Source: Rhyzopertha dominica
Lineage: Eukaryota; Arthropoda; Insecta; Coleoptera; Bostrichidae
DNA: 64,000 bases
Direction: 5' to 3'
Assembly: GCA_025024175.1 (NCBI GenBank)
Contig: QCXZ01000086.1
Span: 1,860,001-1,924,000, forward strand
The translations under genes were made by a program, and so were the position numbers. How positions within the stretch are numbered: the stretch's first letter is position 1; the number at the start of each line of letters is the position of its first letter. Below, piece after piece: positions 49,801 to 63,800 of this stretch. The notes under the pieces are model-generated. The model was not told where the DNA came from and made no database searches. It worked only from the letters and a program-made list of their open reading frames with translations.

Positions 49801-52800
49801 AATCCTAATTTGCTTCGCATAGCCGCTAGACACGCCGAGCTTACACAATTTTGTTAATAGATCTTTTCACTGCTGGCAATATATTAATTCGAGGTTGATT
49901 GAAAGCGAAGTGCAGTGAAATTAATCGATTATGGGCTGGGAATTGCGCTTAATCAGGCGGGGAACGTTTCCACAGTAGAAAAATCTAAACTGTANGCTTT
50001 GTGTCTGAAACGCCCAAAGCGAACAGGCCTTATTTAGATTTGCTGGTGCACAGCTTGATGTACAACATATGTGTACCAAAACCACCTTGCTGCTACGTAA
50101 TTGGAACACACTGATGTAGAACACAAGTAACTGCTGTTACCCCCAGCAGTTTAAATTATTGTGTATGGGGGGCGTACAGACCACATTTGCATGTTATATG
50201 TATGGCGACTCATTGTAGATAGTATATGACATATATGTCAGTTGTAGGTGCAGTTGTAATGGACAGGTGTACTTCAACGTTTCATATCTGCCCATGTACT
50301 GTAATTAACTTGTGCTATTTCCCTTAATATTTCGCCCTTGGTTTGGTAGTTGCGATATGAACAAGTAAATCTAAGTAGAAAGGTTTTCTCTTCATTGTTT
50401 ATGTAGAAACTCAACCTAGATTTAATTCAAGATTCTTTCTACCCTTCTCAAGTATTTATGCTATTGCTGTTTCTCCTTTTAAAGACAACGATAAAAATAG
50501 ATTTATTTGCCCCAACAGAAACGAGTCTATTAAGGAACAAAACTAATACAAATGTAACGAAACTAACGATAAAACTAAAAAGTTAAAGGTTATTATACAT
50601 ATACCGCGACAAAATTAAATTTCGCCAAGAGCGAAATGGGTTAACAGTCTTATGCAAAAAGACACAGTAAGCTAAGCTTATTTGATACAAAAAAATTAAA
50701 TTAAATTCTCTCAATCATAATTCATTGGAATAGAGCCTTTCCAGAGGAACGCATACTTGACAAAGTGACTAGAACTTCTTGTAGGGGAAAAGGTTCGAAA
50801 CATCAAAAGAGACTAACAGAGAATTTCTTGATTCAGACAGTTCTTTTATATTGTTCGCAAATTCAACAGACATTCAATAAATTGTGATAAAAATTCTTTT
50901 TGAGTGGGACAGGTCCAGGTCCAATTTGTTTTCTTATCCCTAAAGCAGATTAATCAGTTTTGTTGGACTTATTTTGGCCACGTTTGACGAATCTTTTCTA
51001 GACAGTTTTGGTCATCTTCTTCATGTGGGTATGCAATAACTAATGGTTACGTACACGATCACATTGCATGTTGACGTTATATTATCCATCTGATTCGTTT
51101 TTCAAATTTTTTTGTCACTGCTCACCCTCTGTGGATACCTCGACCTGCAATGGCTTCTTCGACAACCCAATGTCCCTTCAATGGTGATTTCTTCTTTTGT
51201 CAGTGCATCTTCATTTTTATCTTTAACGCCGTCAGATTTGCTTCTAAGCGATGAACAGATTGGCCCGTTCTTTTCGCGGCTTTTGTGCGCCAAATTGAAA
51301 ATGAAAGAACTTCGGTTACTTTCAACTTAGCAGGCGTTCGCAGGAAATAGCGCCCGTAATATTATCTGATAAACCAACCTCAAATTATGCACGCGTACGT
51401 AAGCGTATACAGCTAAGGTCTGCTTTCATCCATCAAATAAACCTTCACCGGAAAATGTGGAGCTAAATTTAGGGTAAACGAGCGGGTATATTAAAGGGAA
51501 TTATACTCCGTAATGAAATATAGTCGGGGGACAAATAAAGAAAGATGGGATAATTGATCGTTGCCCTGATGTATACAATAAACCTGTTTAGCTTTAAAAG
51601 TACCACCACTGGACAGTGCTTTATTCCATGACCTCGTTAATTTAGATAATTTTCGTTTTTATTTAGAAAATAGTCGTATTACTTTCTTTAGTCATTTTCT
51701 CGCTTTAATCGTAAAAACCGTATCTGTCTAGCTATTTTTGTTTTAAAGATATTCAAAATAGCGCGACATTGTAAATGTCAAAATAGCCTTTATTATATCA
51801 GCTTTAGACATTAAGTCAAGTACTTTATAATATAACTAAAACACATAGTAATTCAATTAGTTTATTAAAATGTAACGTCTGGTTGGCAGCTGAAAAACAA
51901 ACTTGAGCTGTTATTGTAATAATTAATTCCCTGAAATTAACTAAATGTATTTGACGTGTAACTTTGAATAAAACACATTTGCATTATAGTTAATTGACAA
52001 CTTACAAATTATGGAATTACCTTTATTTTTTGTCATATATGGAAAAAACTCGTTTCAATAGCATCAAAATACTGTTTAAATTTAGTTAGGTAATGTCAAA
52101 TCCAACCTTAATTAATAAGGTTAATTTCAGTAAGCGATAGTAAAAAAATGATGATCCGTTCTAGAAGAATGTAATTGTCTGCTTTGCAAAGTGGAAGTGT
52201 CGGTTGATTTCCTGCAAAAAGTTTTGGTGTAAGACACAATCATGGAGTATCAGTATCGTGGCTTACTCACTTTCTTATGAAACTATAGATGTTCTTTTCT
52301 AGAATACCTGGAAGACCTGGCTTTACGTCTTGTCCACATCTTTGTGTTTCCATCGAATATAATCAGAATTGGGTTTTATAAATAAATCTGATTTAAGGAT
52401 CTAAAAGTATTTATGTGATTGTAGACAAAATCTGTCCACATATAAGAGAGAGCCCTGGTATAATTGTAGCCTGTAGCAAGAGATTCGCTTTACGAAAAAA
52501 AAAACAACAGCAGTTGATACATTTTAGCTTTGCTTAGCAAAGAACATAATGGTCGGTGGGTTAAAGGGTGCGCTATAAATATACGAGCTTTGCCCCGGGG
52601 CCAGATATCTACATATTCATGCCGACTTAAGTAATCCGGTTTAATACGGTCGCCTGATAATGCTCAGTTTATGCCTATAAATCTGCAAATAGAGACACAC
52701 TCATATGAGCGAGCCCATTACATCCAAGATAGGTTTTTATTAATTAACTGTTATTGCACGCCCGCAGCGTCAGAGCTCATTGTATATGCTATCTGGAATA

Positions 52801-55800
52801 ACGGGAAGTTAACTGTGTTTCCCTGCAGTCCTTTCATTCCCTTGATGGGACAGTGTTACTACCATCAAACATGTGAGTCGTCCAGTGAGCCTAGCCGTGA
52901 CGGTTATTCGACATTCTGATTGTTTGGGTTGGTGGAAACTGCTGACACGACTACATAATTGTAAGCTTCGCGGAAGAAGCTTGGTCCGATCTTCTCCAGA
53001 TTATTTGTAATGACTAAATACCATAAACGACGAGTAAGAGCTGAACTTAAGTAATTCCTTATTATTATTATCCGTCATCACCGTATTACAGCCATGCAAA
53101 CCAAAATTACCAATCGCTGAGTGCTATTTGCAAAGCTCCAATTTACTGTATTCCAGCCCACTATTACGAATTACTATCAACCTTTGCATAGAACGTTAAA
53201 GGACAAGCTAGTTAATGCCACTATAGTAAGCAGTAAATCCACAGGCTTAGTCGAACACTAACGGTAGACAAACTCCATTTACCCATGGTTTATGTATTAC
53301 CGTTGGGGCGTTTTGTGGATAATTGTGAAAATGAGAGAAATGACGGTATCTCGACGTATACCGCAGATATCTATTAGCGGAATCTAATGGATCGAACAAC
53401 CGAACCGGTTGTGTAATTTCCACGGTATCATCAAAACTTGAATTAGACTTACTGCATCCGGGCAGCCATAGTACAAGCAACGTTGAATATTTAATTCAGC
53501 TATGTGAATCTGTAAACCATAATACGTACGTAAAAGAAAACGCTTTTAAAGAGGTAGGTAAAAACACATATGCAGGTGTCATAATTCTATAAAAAAAAGT
53601 ACAATTATTAAGTAGAATACCTCTATAAATGTTGAATTGCCCTGAAAATTATAAGAAGCTTATTAAAAATGATTCCCATTTTTCCCTAAAAAATTATTTT
53701 TTAAAGTGGCAATTGAAAAACAAACACCTTGCTAGATAATGTTGGTATGTTTGAAGATATTGATACAATATGAAGCTTTCGCATATTTTTTTATATTTTG
53801 AATGGGAGAACAGCTACACAAATACGCTGCGTCCGTATTTTATTCATTGTCCTTACCACTGTCTAACAAGCGAGTATACGGCCATTCAGAATATTAAAGC
53901 AGAGAAACCGTTTTTTACACGTGCGCAGGTTTAGACCGATATATTTGGGACACCCCCATAATGGCTTTGTTGTGTAGGGCTGGACCTTTGACGAAGCAGA
54001 GAAAGGACATTCGGAACTTCCACAACATATGTCCGAGCCCTGTATCTATCAGGAATTATTCAATTACCCCCGATGGATTTACAGCTCAAAGGTGCCCTTA
54101 AGCTACGAGTATTCATGATTACAACAAGTTTTCGGTTGTTTTTAACATTACAGTGCTTAATTATGTAGCAGTGAGGTAGCCAGAAGTGCAAGCGTTCTAA
54201 ATAAAATTGTAATACTTATATCGGATTTTCAAGATTGGAGGCATAATCATAGACAAAATTTGTAAAGATTTGCTGAAAATACTTTTTTTCAAAACACAAA
54301 CACGCTTTAACAAGAGTTTATATCAATATTGACAGTAAATAGATATACTTACTTAAATCCTTACATGCCACTGTAATTCCCCCCCAAATTTAAATTGTTT
54401 GAAGTAGCACAGATTTATATCAATAAGGTACTAACATCATATGATTAGTATATTTAGACTAGTGCAGTTTTCATATAAATGATGGTTAGAAAATACTAGT
54501 AAAGTAAGTACTGTACATTTGTTTTGATCAATAATAAAGCCCGTCTTGTGTTGTAAAACGAAGAAGCTATTGCATATGGCAATGAAGTGATACATTATAT
54601 TTCAAGACACATTGAGTGGGCTAAATACCTAGAAGTGCATCTTCTAATAATTAGTCAAAAATTTCCAAACAAATCTTGTGCCATTTCACTTGGATGCTTC
54701 TGTAATTTTCACAAAGAAGATACACGAATGGTGTCCCAGAAGGCTGAAGGCTTGGATCATCTAGTAGTAGTGATCTAGAACTAGTGTCAGGACTAGTACG
54801 TGTGCTATCCAAACGACAGTAGCTTGAAGTAAACTAAATAAAGGAATCGACCTGATACTATCCGAGAAAAGTTTTCACTTCTCTTTATATAGACAAAAAA
54901 AGTCGTATTGTATTATATATTATAGTTAGTCTTTGACAAAAGTGAAGAAACCTGGATGCTTGTACACTATCAATCCACAGATCAGAATGCTTGATTCTGT
55001 CAAGGTTTGACAAGTTGGTGGTTAGCTTAAATCGTCGCTCACATTGAAATTGTCTAGCTGATCAGATGCTATATTCGGTGCCCAACGAACCAGATTTATA
55101 CAAAAACATGTGGTAGAAGATTAATTTTTTGAGTAACTTTATTGTACGGAAGCAAATCATGGTAATAAAATAAGATTAGAGGACTTAAACCATATTCCTG
55201 CAAATTTATATTTCAGTACAAAATTCCCAACCTGCCAATCCGCATTTAATTCTGCTATTCACCAGAATACACGTACATAGCCTGCAGTAAAAAGGTGGAA
55301 AGTCCTTACAAAAGGAGATATGACATGCCGTACTGACAATACAAACCGAACGTGACCAAGTTTCTGATCAACAGGCTTTGATGTATTGATTTAGGCTATA
55401 GAAAACACAAGTAATGAGCGACCCTCCGATTTTTAAAAAAAAGCTGAGCAACGCTTGCAGCCTTCAAGTCATTGCTTTATTTACGAAGCTGACGAACGGT
55501 AATGACTGTAAACTGGGCTGCTTGTTTTGATTTTGTGCACGCCATTTTATAAGAGATGTGTTCCATTCGTTTCAAGCAACTTGCTGCAAGTACAACATAA
55601 AATACTACATTGTTTTATTAAAACTTATGTAAATGGGAAGTGAGGCTAATAGTGTTCCTTTTGATATTTAGTTCAGTGCTCAAGTCGAGCATAAGACTGA
55701 AATTGCTACAGTTCGAAAGAACTACCCTTTGATCCTGTCGTTACATGATCTTGTATTTTGCTTTATATTTTCAACTAAATAAATCTGCTCTCTTGATAAG

Positions 55801-57187
55801 AGAGCTATAAATAGGAAAATAGGTCCTTGTATGTGCTGATTTCAGATGAGATACGCTTTACGGAAATTATAGTAGGGTGGGGCAAAATGTTGAGATGATT
55901 TGTCTAACTCATTGAGCATTATTCCATCCATTATTGGGCTTGCTTCTTCAATACTGCGGCGCCTTTTAAAATTTTTACTTACCATCGTCGGGAAATCTAG
56001 TTTCGGCGTACGGAAAGTCGGGCAGTTTTCGCAGCGAATTTGCATGCATTAGGCAAAGCATGTTGCCGTCAGTTTTAAATTGTTGCTTAATGCGTCCCTT
56101 AAATATTAAAGTAACGAGATCGTTGTCCGAGATTCGAGAGACCATCCTTGCACTTAACCCCTCTTAATTATTTTTGCAGTAGAGGGGTTGACTTCAGAAA
56201 TTTCCCAGGAGTAGGGTTAAAACGATTACAAGTGCCTACGGAAGCAGGTAGGTATGCGATACAGGTTACGCTAGTTCTGCGCTAGGTCTTAAGGGTTCTA
56301 GCTATAAAGGTTCAGTGTAAAATATATTTACTCATATTAACTTTGACTCGGCAAAAAATTCTGTTTTTTATTCAATTAAACCTCGTAAATCCACGTAACC
56401 TCCCATTTCAATTCATGGATCCTCGGATATGCAAGAACCTCTTCATGATTAGCAAACAATAATTCAACACTTTGATTATAGATTTGAGCCTTAACTTATA
56501 CTTCTGTTACTATTCAAGAATTGTGAAGTTCTCTGTATCATTACATCCAAAAGTCATTCTCACTTTCCTCGACGGAATTTATTGTTTTAATTCGATTTTC
56601 TTTGGTGTTAGAATGTGTGACAGCTGTTGGCAGTAAATACCATCCTGCGATGCGATCTACGGCCATAAATTCGGGAGTTGGTAGCCGTAGAAGTCTCGCA
56701 CACTACGACACAACGTGTATGCTGTTAGCATTAAAAACCGCAGCGCGTAGCGTGCGTTTCCTGCTAATAAGCAGCATGCTAATTATTATATCAAACGACG
56801 AAACTGCTTCCGACTTTCCTGACGGGAAATCCCGAGCGCTTAAAATAAATAATTATACTTCTGGCGCGTAAAATTTGATTGTAAGTTAATGAGACCACCC
56901 ACAATTAAAATATTTATGTTTCGCTTTGCTTAAATAAATGTTTACATGTAAGCCCCCCAGGCGTTCACCTGTACATCACGATAAAACACAAAACGATTAC
57001 TTTAAGATATTTCTGGACTGCTCTACGAAAACACGTCTTTTATTCTCTTGGCATTGTGTAACTATACGACTGGGTAGGCTGTCACTTTTCTATTCTACCA
57101 ACTTTTTTGCTATGTATTATTTGATATGGTTACCAGTGTACAAAAGCATCGTGAATATACGGAGAAATGAGTATTCACTGTTTCTGC
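46870..57187. other. Non-coding stretch
   Basis: Includes a frame-broken coding-like block at 49358-49775, a 14-bp palindrome TGACATATATGTCA at 50227-50240, an exon-like antisense pair at 51102-51330, and a 7-bp hairpin GCTCTCT/AGAGAGC near 55787-55805. No gene is recognised with confidence. Confidence 0.35.
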
Positions 57188-57226
57188 GAAAAGTGGACCC
57201 AAAATAGCCCCTTGAGGTAAGCCAGA
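57188..57226 (-). mobile_element. LINE reverse-transcriptase motif B fragment
   Basis: The minus strand reads SGLPQGAILGPLF. GxPQGSxLxPLLF is the highly conserved RT block just before the YADD box. The frame opens only briefly and neighbouring blocks are lost. A 13-residue exact-type match to this motif is unlikely by chance. Confidence 0.65.
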
Positions 57227-57229
57227 TAT

Positions 57230-60200
57230 CTAAGCATCTGAAAATGAAAGAAAATAGAATATCGCATAAAATTTGCTACAAAATATTTGACAATTACAGG
57301 AAAAAATCACGTAATACCAAAACTTTGGAAATTAAAATTGCAACATGTCATTTTTTTGTTACTAAACAGTAAAATAATACATGCTAATTATAAACATATT
57401 ACTTGCTTATCTAAACTAAAGCTCTTCTTCTTTTCATATTTCACATGTAAAACATGTAACTGGGTTTGCGAGAATGTGCATGTTTATTCTATTTCTTAGT
57501 ATTTCTTTAGATACAATTTGATTCATTCTACAAAAAAATACAGTTTAAAACCATTGATTGATGTACTTGTGTTCGTTGGGTTATAATACATTCACGCACT
57601 GCGTAGTCTTCAAGAGCTTTCCCGTAAAGCTCATGCCCCACTTTCGCTTCTCCCTTCTAAGCACGTCGTTTTTAGATACATTTCATTTAGCACCTAATTA
57701 TTCATTAGAGGGATTTAAGGTTAGTTAATTAATTCGATATACCTCTTATTCTCTGAGGGTTACAACCAGTAACCAAATAAGGCTCCCCTTTATTGTGCGT
57801 GGGGGTTACTGGATCACTATGTCAGTGTTACGTTGACGCTGAGCGAGCACGGGGCTTTTGCGCATTAATATAACGAACACTGTCGTTTAACTCTGAAGAA
57901 ATTATATCTGTTTAATTCTGGCGGTGGTAATTCATTATATTTCAGGAATTAGCGAGGCGGTGCGCCGTAAAATATTGCCGACTTGCTTAATCCCGTAATC
58001 AATTTTGTTTTATTCAGCTGTTTCGTGTTACATGTAACGGCCCCGCAAACTTGCCCAAACAAAGGAACCGTTTTGGCACTTTGCAGATTAACTTACGCAA
58101 CATCGTACATCACGGGGTATGTGGAAGCCCATCATTTACTTAACCGAGCATTTAGTGGAGCCCCGCCAGGGTTTAAGGATTTTTGGGGACACACGTGGCT
58201 CCCATTTGACCTGAGATTTGCTTTTACATCAAATAGGGAGAAATACACCAACTATGACATAACATGAACATTCTGCATAATTCTAAACGATTTTAAAAAT
58301 TCATTGCCAACAAGAAAAACCATGACACCTATGCCAAATACATCAAAACAGAAAACGTACATCCTATAAAATTTGAGATCAACTTTGAGAAACAATAAGT
58401 AATGCACAGACAGCAATTTTAGGATTAGAAAGTAATTCTCAACTTAGTAACCTTAGGATTAAAACACACACTAGGATGAATTAATATACTGGTACAATAA
58501 GAGTTAACAGCGTATGATTTTATATTTAACAAGCTGTTTTATTTGTACGCAGGATCAAAACAGCAATGGCGTCGGCAACATCTCCAATTACTTGGTGGTG
58601 GAGGCTATACTTAATTAACATAATCTGCATATCAAAGGAGCGTTTCGAATGATATTTTTTGCGGTGGTGTTACTCAAATTGGTACCACAATTTTGCTAAG
58701 TCTTGCTGCAAAGCTGGGTCGAATGGGGAATAATCCTTGAAAGATCTACGTTGCCCTAAAATAATTTAATTTATAATAATATTGCAGAAGTATGTAATAT
58801 CAAAACAAAATAACCGCAGTAAAGATTTATTGTTTTGGGTACATCATGTCAGAGAAGTGCATCGACGATTTTCGAGCCTACAAGAATTCTAACAAATAGG
58901 ATATGCTGTTCCTAATAGCAACCTCCTTAATGAACTATTTTAACGTACAAAAAACGTTGAAATCGCCTCATATACTTTCTAAAACCCATTTAACCAGCGT
59001 CTTCTTCGAAAAAAAAAACATGATATTGGCTCGAATGATGTGCTCCTGTTAGTCGCATTTAACATCCAAAAACGCGTTGAAATTGCCCGAAAATTTGTAG
59101 AAATGGATTGTGCCATCACGGTAATGCTCTAGGTTCCACAGTTTTGAAAATGCGTACGCGAGTGCATTGAACAGAAGTGATTAACGACAAATTAGTGGTT
59201 TAGTTCAAAACAAGGATAAGGATAAGAGGAACCTGGTGAGTACCCAACAAGATTTGATTTCTTTTTCGCCATAGTGAATTAAAGATAGCTAGATTACTGG
59301 CGGTACAAGCGAAACACTTGTCCGAGCAACAAACCGTGGAATGCAGTTTTTTCGCAAAAAACGTGTCATTTTTACTGTGGAGAGAAAGAAATGTAAAATG
59401 CGTCAGGGTCGGATTGGCACAAATTTGGATAGGTTCGCGAACTGTGATGTCCGTAAACGAATGCTGTAAGATTATACAACCACCATAAACCTCATTATTG
59501 GCAATAATGACGGTCTATTGCCGACCAGCCGTTGCCTGTTATACCAGGTCCGGACCCAGGCCAGTTTGTTGCAGACAACAACAAAAGTTTCAAATACCAT
59601 TGCAAGCAGCAATATAAATGTTTGATAACATTGATATTAAAATTACCGTCATCTCTGTCAACTGCTGAATTAATCATTAATTCTGGTACGGATGGGGAAA
59701 GATATGAATTCTTTTTCTATTACATGAGCAATTTATAATACTAATGTGTTGCTTAAGCCAACAACCTATATAGATTGGAAATGATAGAGATCTAATATGG
59801 ATTCCTGGGGGGGGGGCAACTTTTACATATCCAGTTGGGGTGGTAAAATTTGTGTATTTTATGACTTGCTTGATCGCTTTCCAGGTAACACGATATTTGT
59901 ATTTTCTCCTGAAATGCGGGAATGAAGAAAATCTTGAAAGCTCCCCTCGCTTACATACCATTGCTATGGAATTAGCTATAAAGCAGCGAAGCGCCCCCTA
60001 TTCGTAACGTTGATGTCAAATAATCGAATACGCGAATCCGAACAACCGCCCTATAGAAAATTAAGCCGCATATGAAAACGGGATGGCGAGCTTTTCTAAT
60101 CTCCCTCTGGCGTAATTGAATTCCGGTTGTTTAATTGGTAGTTGTTAGGCTCGGCAAATGCCTGGACAAAGAGGTAAACGCTGGGGAGTGGATGAACAAC

Positions 60201-60479
60201 AATGGGCCGCGTTTCGCTGTTAATGTTCTAGCTGTATCTTATTTTAGGGTCGGCCACGCCGAATCATGATAGGTCAGACGGGGTCGTGCTAAGCGTGCTT
60301 TGCATATTGCAAACGTGGGATGTGGCGACACCTTCACACAGGGCATTGTTCTGTGTTTCTCAGTTTGTAAAGTTGACGGCTCTTAGTTTGATTATTCAAA
60401 CCTTCTTTGCACAAATTTAAAATGTTTTTTTCTGAATCACACTGTATTTTACGTTTAAATAAAATTCTTCATCTTCAAT
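57230..60479. other. Non-coding stretch with a degenerate repeat pair
   Basis: Contains the ~119-bp-spaced repeat at 58890-59100 and a G9-10 run near 59807-59816. No gene. The plus frame at 57983-58267 begins at a TTG, not ATG, and is not supported. Confidence 0.35.
58897..59095. repeat. Degenerate tandem repeat, spacing about 119 bp
   Basis: TAACGTACAAAAAACGTTGA at 58941 recurs as TAACATCCAAAAACGCGTTG at 59060, and both continue with GAAAT(C/T)GCC. The bases just before them are also similar (ATATGCTGTTCCTAATAG and GATGTGCTCCTGTTAG). The similar stretch is roughly 60 bases in each copy. A third copy is not obvious. Confidence 0.5.
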
Positions 60480-60815
60480 GTCTCTTAACTAAGCTCAAAT
60501 CAGAGCAGATGTTTTGAGATACCCCAGAATATCAATCCCTTTAGCTGTTAAAGGTTTCTTCTATCACTGATGTTTTTTTTTAAATTAGCTTCCAGTCCTT
60601 CTCTTTTATACCACCTTTGTAAAGCTTTTAATGCCTATTGTGCAAGTTAGTTTCTTAGGAGATTATATACATATATGGCCTACAGAAGTTCTGAGACCCC
60701 TATTTCTAAGCATGGAGTCAAGCGAGGTGCTATCCAAAGCTCTCTCAATAACAAGGACAGTTGCGAGTGCAACTTCTTGTGCCCCTTAGAATTTTCAATC
60801 TTGTAAGTTAACTAA
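60480..60815 (-). mobile_element. R1/LOA-like non-LTR retrotransposon RT relic
   Basis: The minus strand reads EVALATVLVIERALDSTSLD then MLRNRGLRTS, matching the RT block with the (F)LDIExAFDNTS motif of R1/LOA-clade elements; the first catalytic aspartate is lost (VIERA for LDIEGA). Further along, ALKALQRWYKREGLEANLKK matches the ALxxxxxWCxxxGLxVNPxKT block, and RRNL follows. The YADD region between them appears deleted. It is clearly inactive. Confidence 0.7.
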
Positions 60816-63800
60816 TGTAAATTCATTTTAGATTATTTTAGCTTTTTTCCAGCCTGTGTAGTTTCTAAAGTAGAGTAGATTCTATCACTTTCAGAAGATT
60901 TGTATGGTTTAAAGCTAAAGTTCGCTTATTAAAGTCTGGATCTGTTAATCATTTTGTTCGCCAGTATCCAATCTTCTCTGTTTGCCTGACAGCTCATACG
61001 AAGTATCTGTACTTACAACATGGGTTATCCAACAAAGAAACCATTCACGGTGCATGGGCTTCAGCGAAGTCTGTGGATTCGTTGTCATCAAACCACNAAG
61101 CTGTTTTTTTTATCAAGCGATGTAGCTTCTTCCTCTGTTGTGGTAGAAGTTTAAAAAGGACGATAAGCTAGTTGAAAGTGTTGTGAAAAGCGCCGTATCT
61201 CTGTGGGAAACAGCGCCGCCTTGCACGATTTGTACGATATAATTATGAAACTGCCCGTATCGAATTCCCGATGGGCTACATCGAGGGAGGAATCGATTTC
61301 GCTTTTTCTTTGCTGTTCGCAGCAAACTACCTGGTACTTCAGTGGGCCACTGGCTTCCTGCTGTCCAAGACGTTTTAATTTATAGTCACTTTCGTCCTCG
61401 CACATTTCGCATAGCTTTTTATTCTATCCCTTGCGTAGGGCCAGTAAATCTTAGCTATTCCACATTTCTGCCGATGCTAGGGCATGCAACTTCACCACAG
61501 AACATCGCCCGTCCAGTATATACATAAATTTAACAGGAAAATGCTTGTGATTTATATTTGGTGCGTGACTTCGGCATTTACGAACTGTAGCGCAGTAGTG
61601 TAACAACAAAAACAAAGGAACATGATTTCTCTGCTGCAGTGTTATAATTACTTTGTGGTTTGCATGTTGCGGGTAATTTAAAGAATACCCGTGACGAGTT
61701 TAATCGAATTGTACGGCGGAAGAGACTAACCGGAGCCGATGGTGCCACCTGCGGTACTTGGAGTTACGGCCGGGTAGTTTGGAATCAGATTTGCTTTTAA
61801 GTCTTTTTTAAGCTCAATTCGTCGTTCTTCTCAATTACACTCACACAGCATCAGTCCTATAGCTCTATCTTTGGTGAATCAATCGTCCTACTTGAATCAC
61901 TTCTTCAGTGATTCCTAACAGTTCATTTGTGTAGGCTCATTTTAACTTATTGTAACAGATATGATACTTCTGACACCCTAAAGTCATATAACAACGTATA
62001 AGGATTGCTACTCTATATAATCTTGTCGTTTCCATCTCCGGATGTCGTAAGCCAAAAATGAAGGGCATTTCTGGTGCTTATTCGTCGGGCTTTAATTGGT
62101 TTGCATCTTCAGTGCCTCGCTAACCGGCATTATTAATGCGAAATTTTCTCTAAGTGCTTCGTAAATGATAAAATCATCAAGACGGGGAGGCATCATTTTT
62201 TGATGTGCACTCAGCTGCTCATACGAACTTTCCCGCTCAATAGCGGGCGAGTCAAATGGGCTTTTTACGTTATTTTTTCATTGCTTTTAATGATCTTTCG
62301 CGAAATTGAAGACGCACATGCATACCCGACACTTTTACGGTTACATTATCCTTGAGGGTATTCCGGGCCATTATTCGTTTTTACGAATGATAAATGGCAT
62401 AATTATGCTTATCAGAAACATCTGCTTTCTACATCCAGAATATAAACGCTGATGCTCCGGAGGATTTGAGCAAATACATATTGATAAGAAAAGCATCTGA
62501 TCGATATTCTGGTGGGAACTTTTCTTGCGTAGAATCATATATGCCCTTTTTAGAAGCTCGTACCAACTGGCAGACAATTGTAAACAGTAGAACAGCGATT
62601 TGCTTTGAGGTTTCATGATTGGAAGCTACGTTCATTACGATTGTTGGTATCGCAACGAAGCTCTCCAATTGAGAACCCTTTGTTTTTGTATTCGCACAGT
62701 TCGGATCTTTTGTCCCGGTCCCAACGATTTTATAACAAAAAGAGCGGTGTAAATAGAATAACCTTGAAGTGTGGACCCTTTTCACTCATCTGTAGAAGTC
62801 ATACAACTTTAAATTAATATCGGACGGTATATTGTGCCTAGCTTTCATCTTACTTTTGCTGAACTCGTTTGGAATCTCTCAGAACATGAAATTTAACGAG
62901 GCTATTTTTACGACTCAGCGATCAACAAGTATTGCCTACAATTGTGGACGTTTCACATATGTCCATATCGATATTGTAAGTCTTAAGTGGAGAGCAAAAC
63001 TCACTGCAGTAAGCAAGACTTAATACTGAAATATAAGAACAAGCTTTTATAATTTCTACAAACAATATTTACTTTAATTAATTGCATCCTTATTCTAAAT
63101 AGTATTTAAGAAGATTAATAAAGTGTAATATAGTAAACTAATTTAAGAGTACCAAATGCATCAAATAACTTTGAAAACGTAATCTTAGGCGGTGCCTTTG
63201 AAGAGCTGTGTTTCCTGTCTAATTTTCAGGGAATCCTTCCCTTGACGGAGATTTCTGGCACAGTTGTTAATCACTTAAATACAATCCCTTGTAGAAAGAA
63301 AGCATTTTTGCTCTTGTTTTTCACTAATAGACCAAAACTGAAAAGTTGCTCATTTTGTGGTCGTGTATAGAGCTATGATTTCTTGATGAGACTATGAAAT
63401 TATTACGTAGTAAAGGCTGTTTTCTGACTGCAAAACATCAAAATTCTACGATTTACAAAAAAAAAATTGTGTCAATCTTCATAGAACCGACCATGTGATT
63501 ACTATAGAAGAAGCTACATTGACAGCAGCGAAACTAGCAGACCAGTTTTGTGTGATATCATGGCCTGTGTGGAGCATCATCTCATTTACAAGTTTGCTCC
63601 TTTGTGCATGAGTTTCAGACGATGCTTGTGTGTGTGTTGCGAGCAGCTTTTGTAAATAATACATGCATGCCCACTGCTCCCCGTGCAGAACTCCATGGGT
63701 TAATTCAGAATTATCCCTTTGACGACGAGCGGCACGCGAGCAATACCATTTGGAAAAGTAACCGCCGTATTACCTACCGAAGTTCTCCAGCAAGGGAGGA

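Noticed and set aside
57983..58267. Secreted-protein-like plus frame (NFVLFSCFVLHVTA)
   Set aside because: The frame starts at a TTG, not ATG, and nothing after the hydrophobic run is recognisable.
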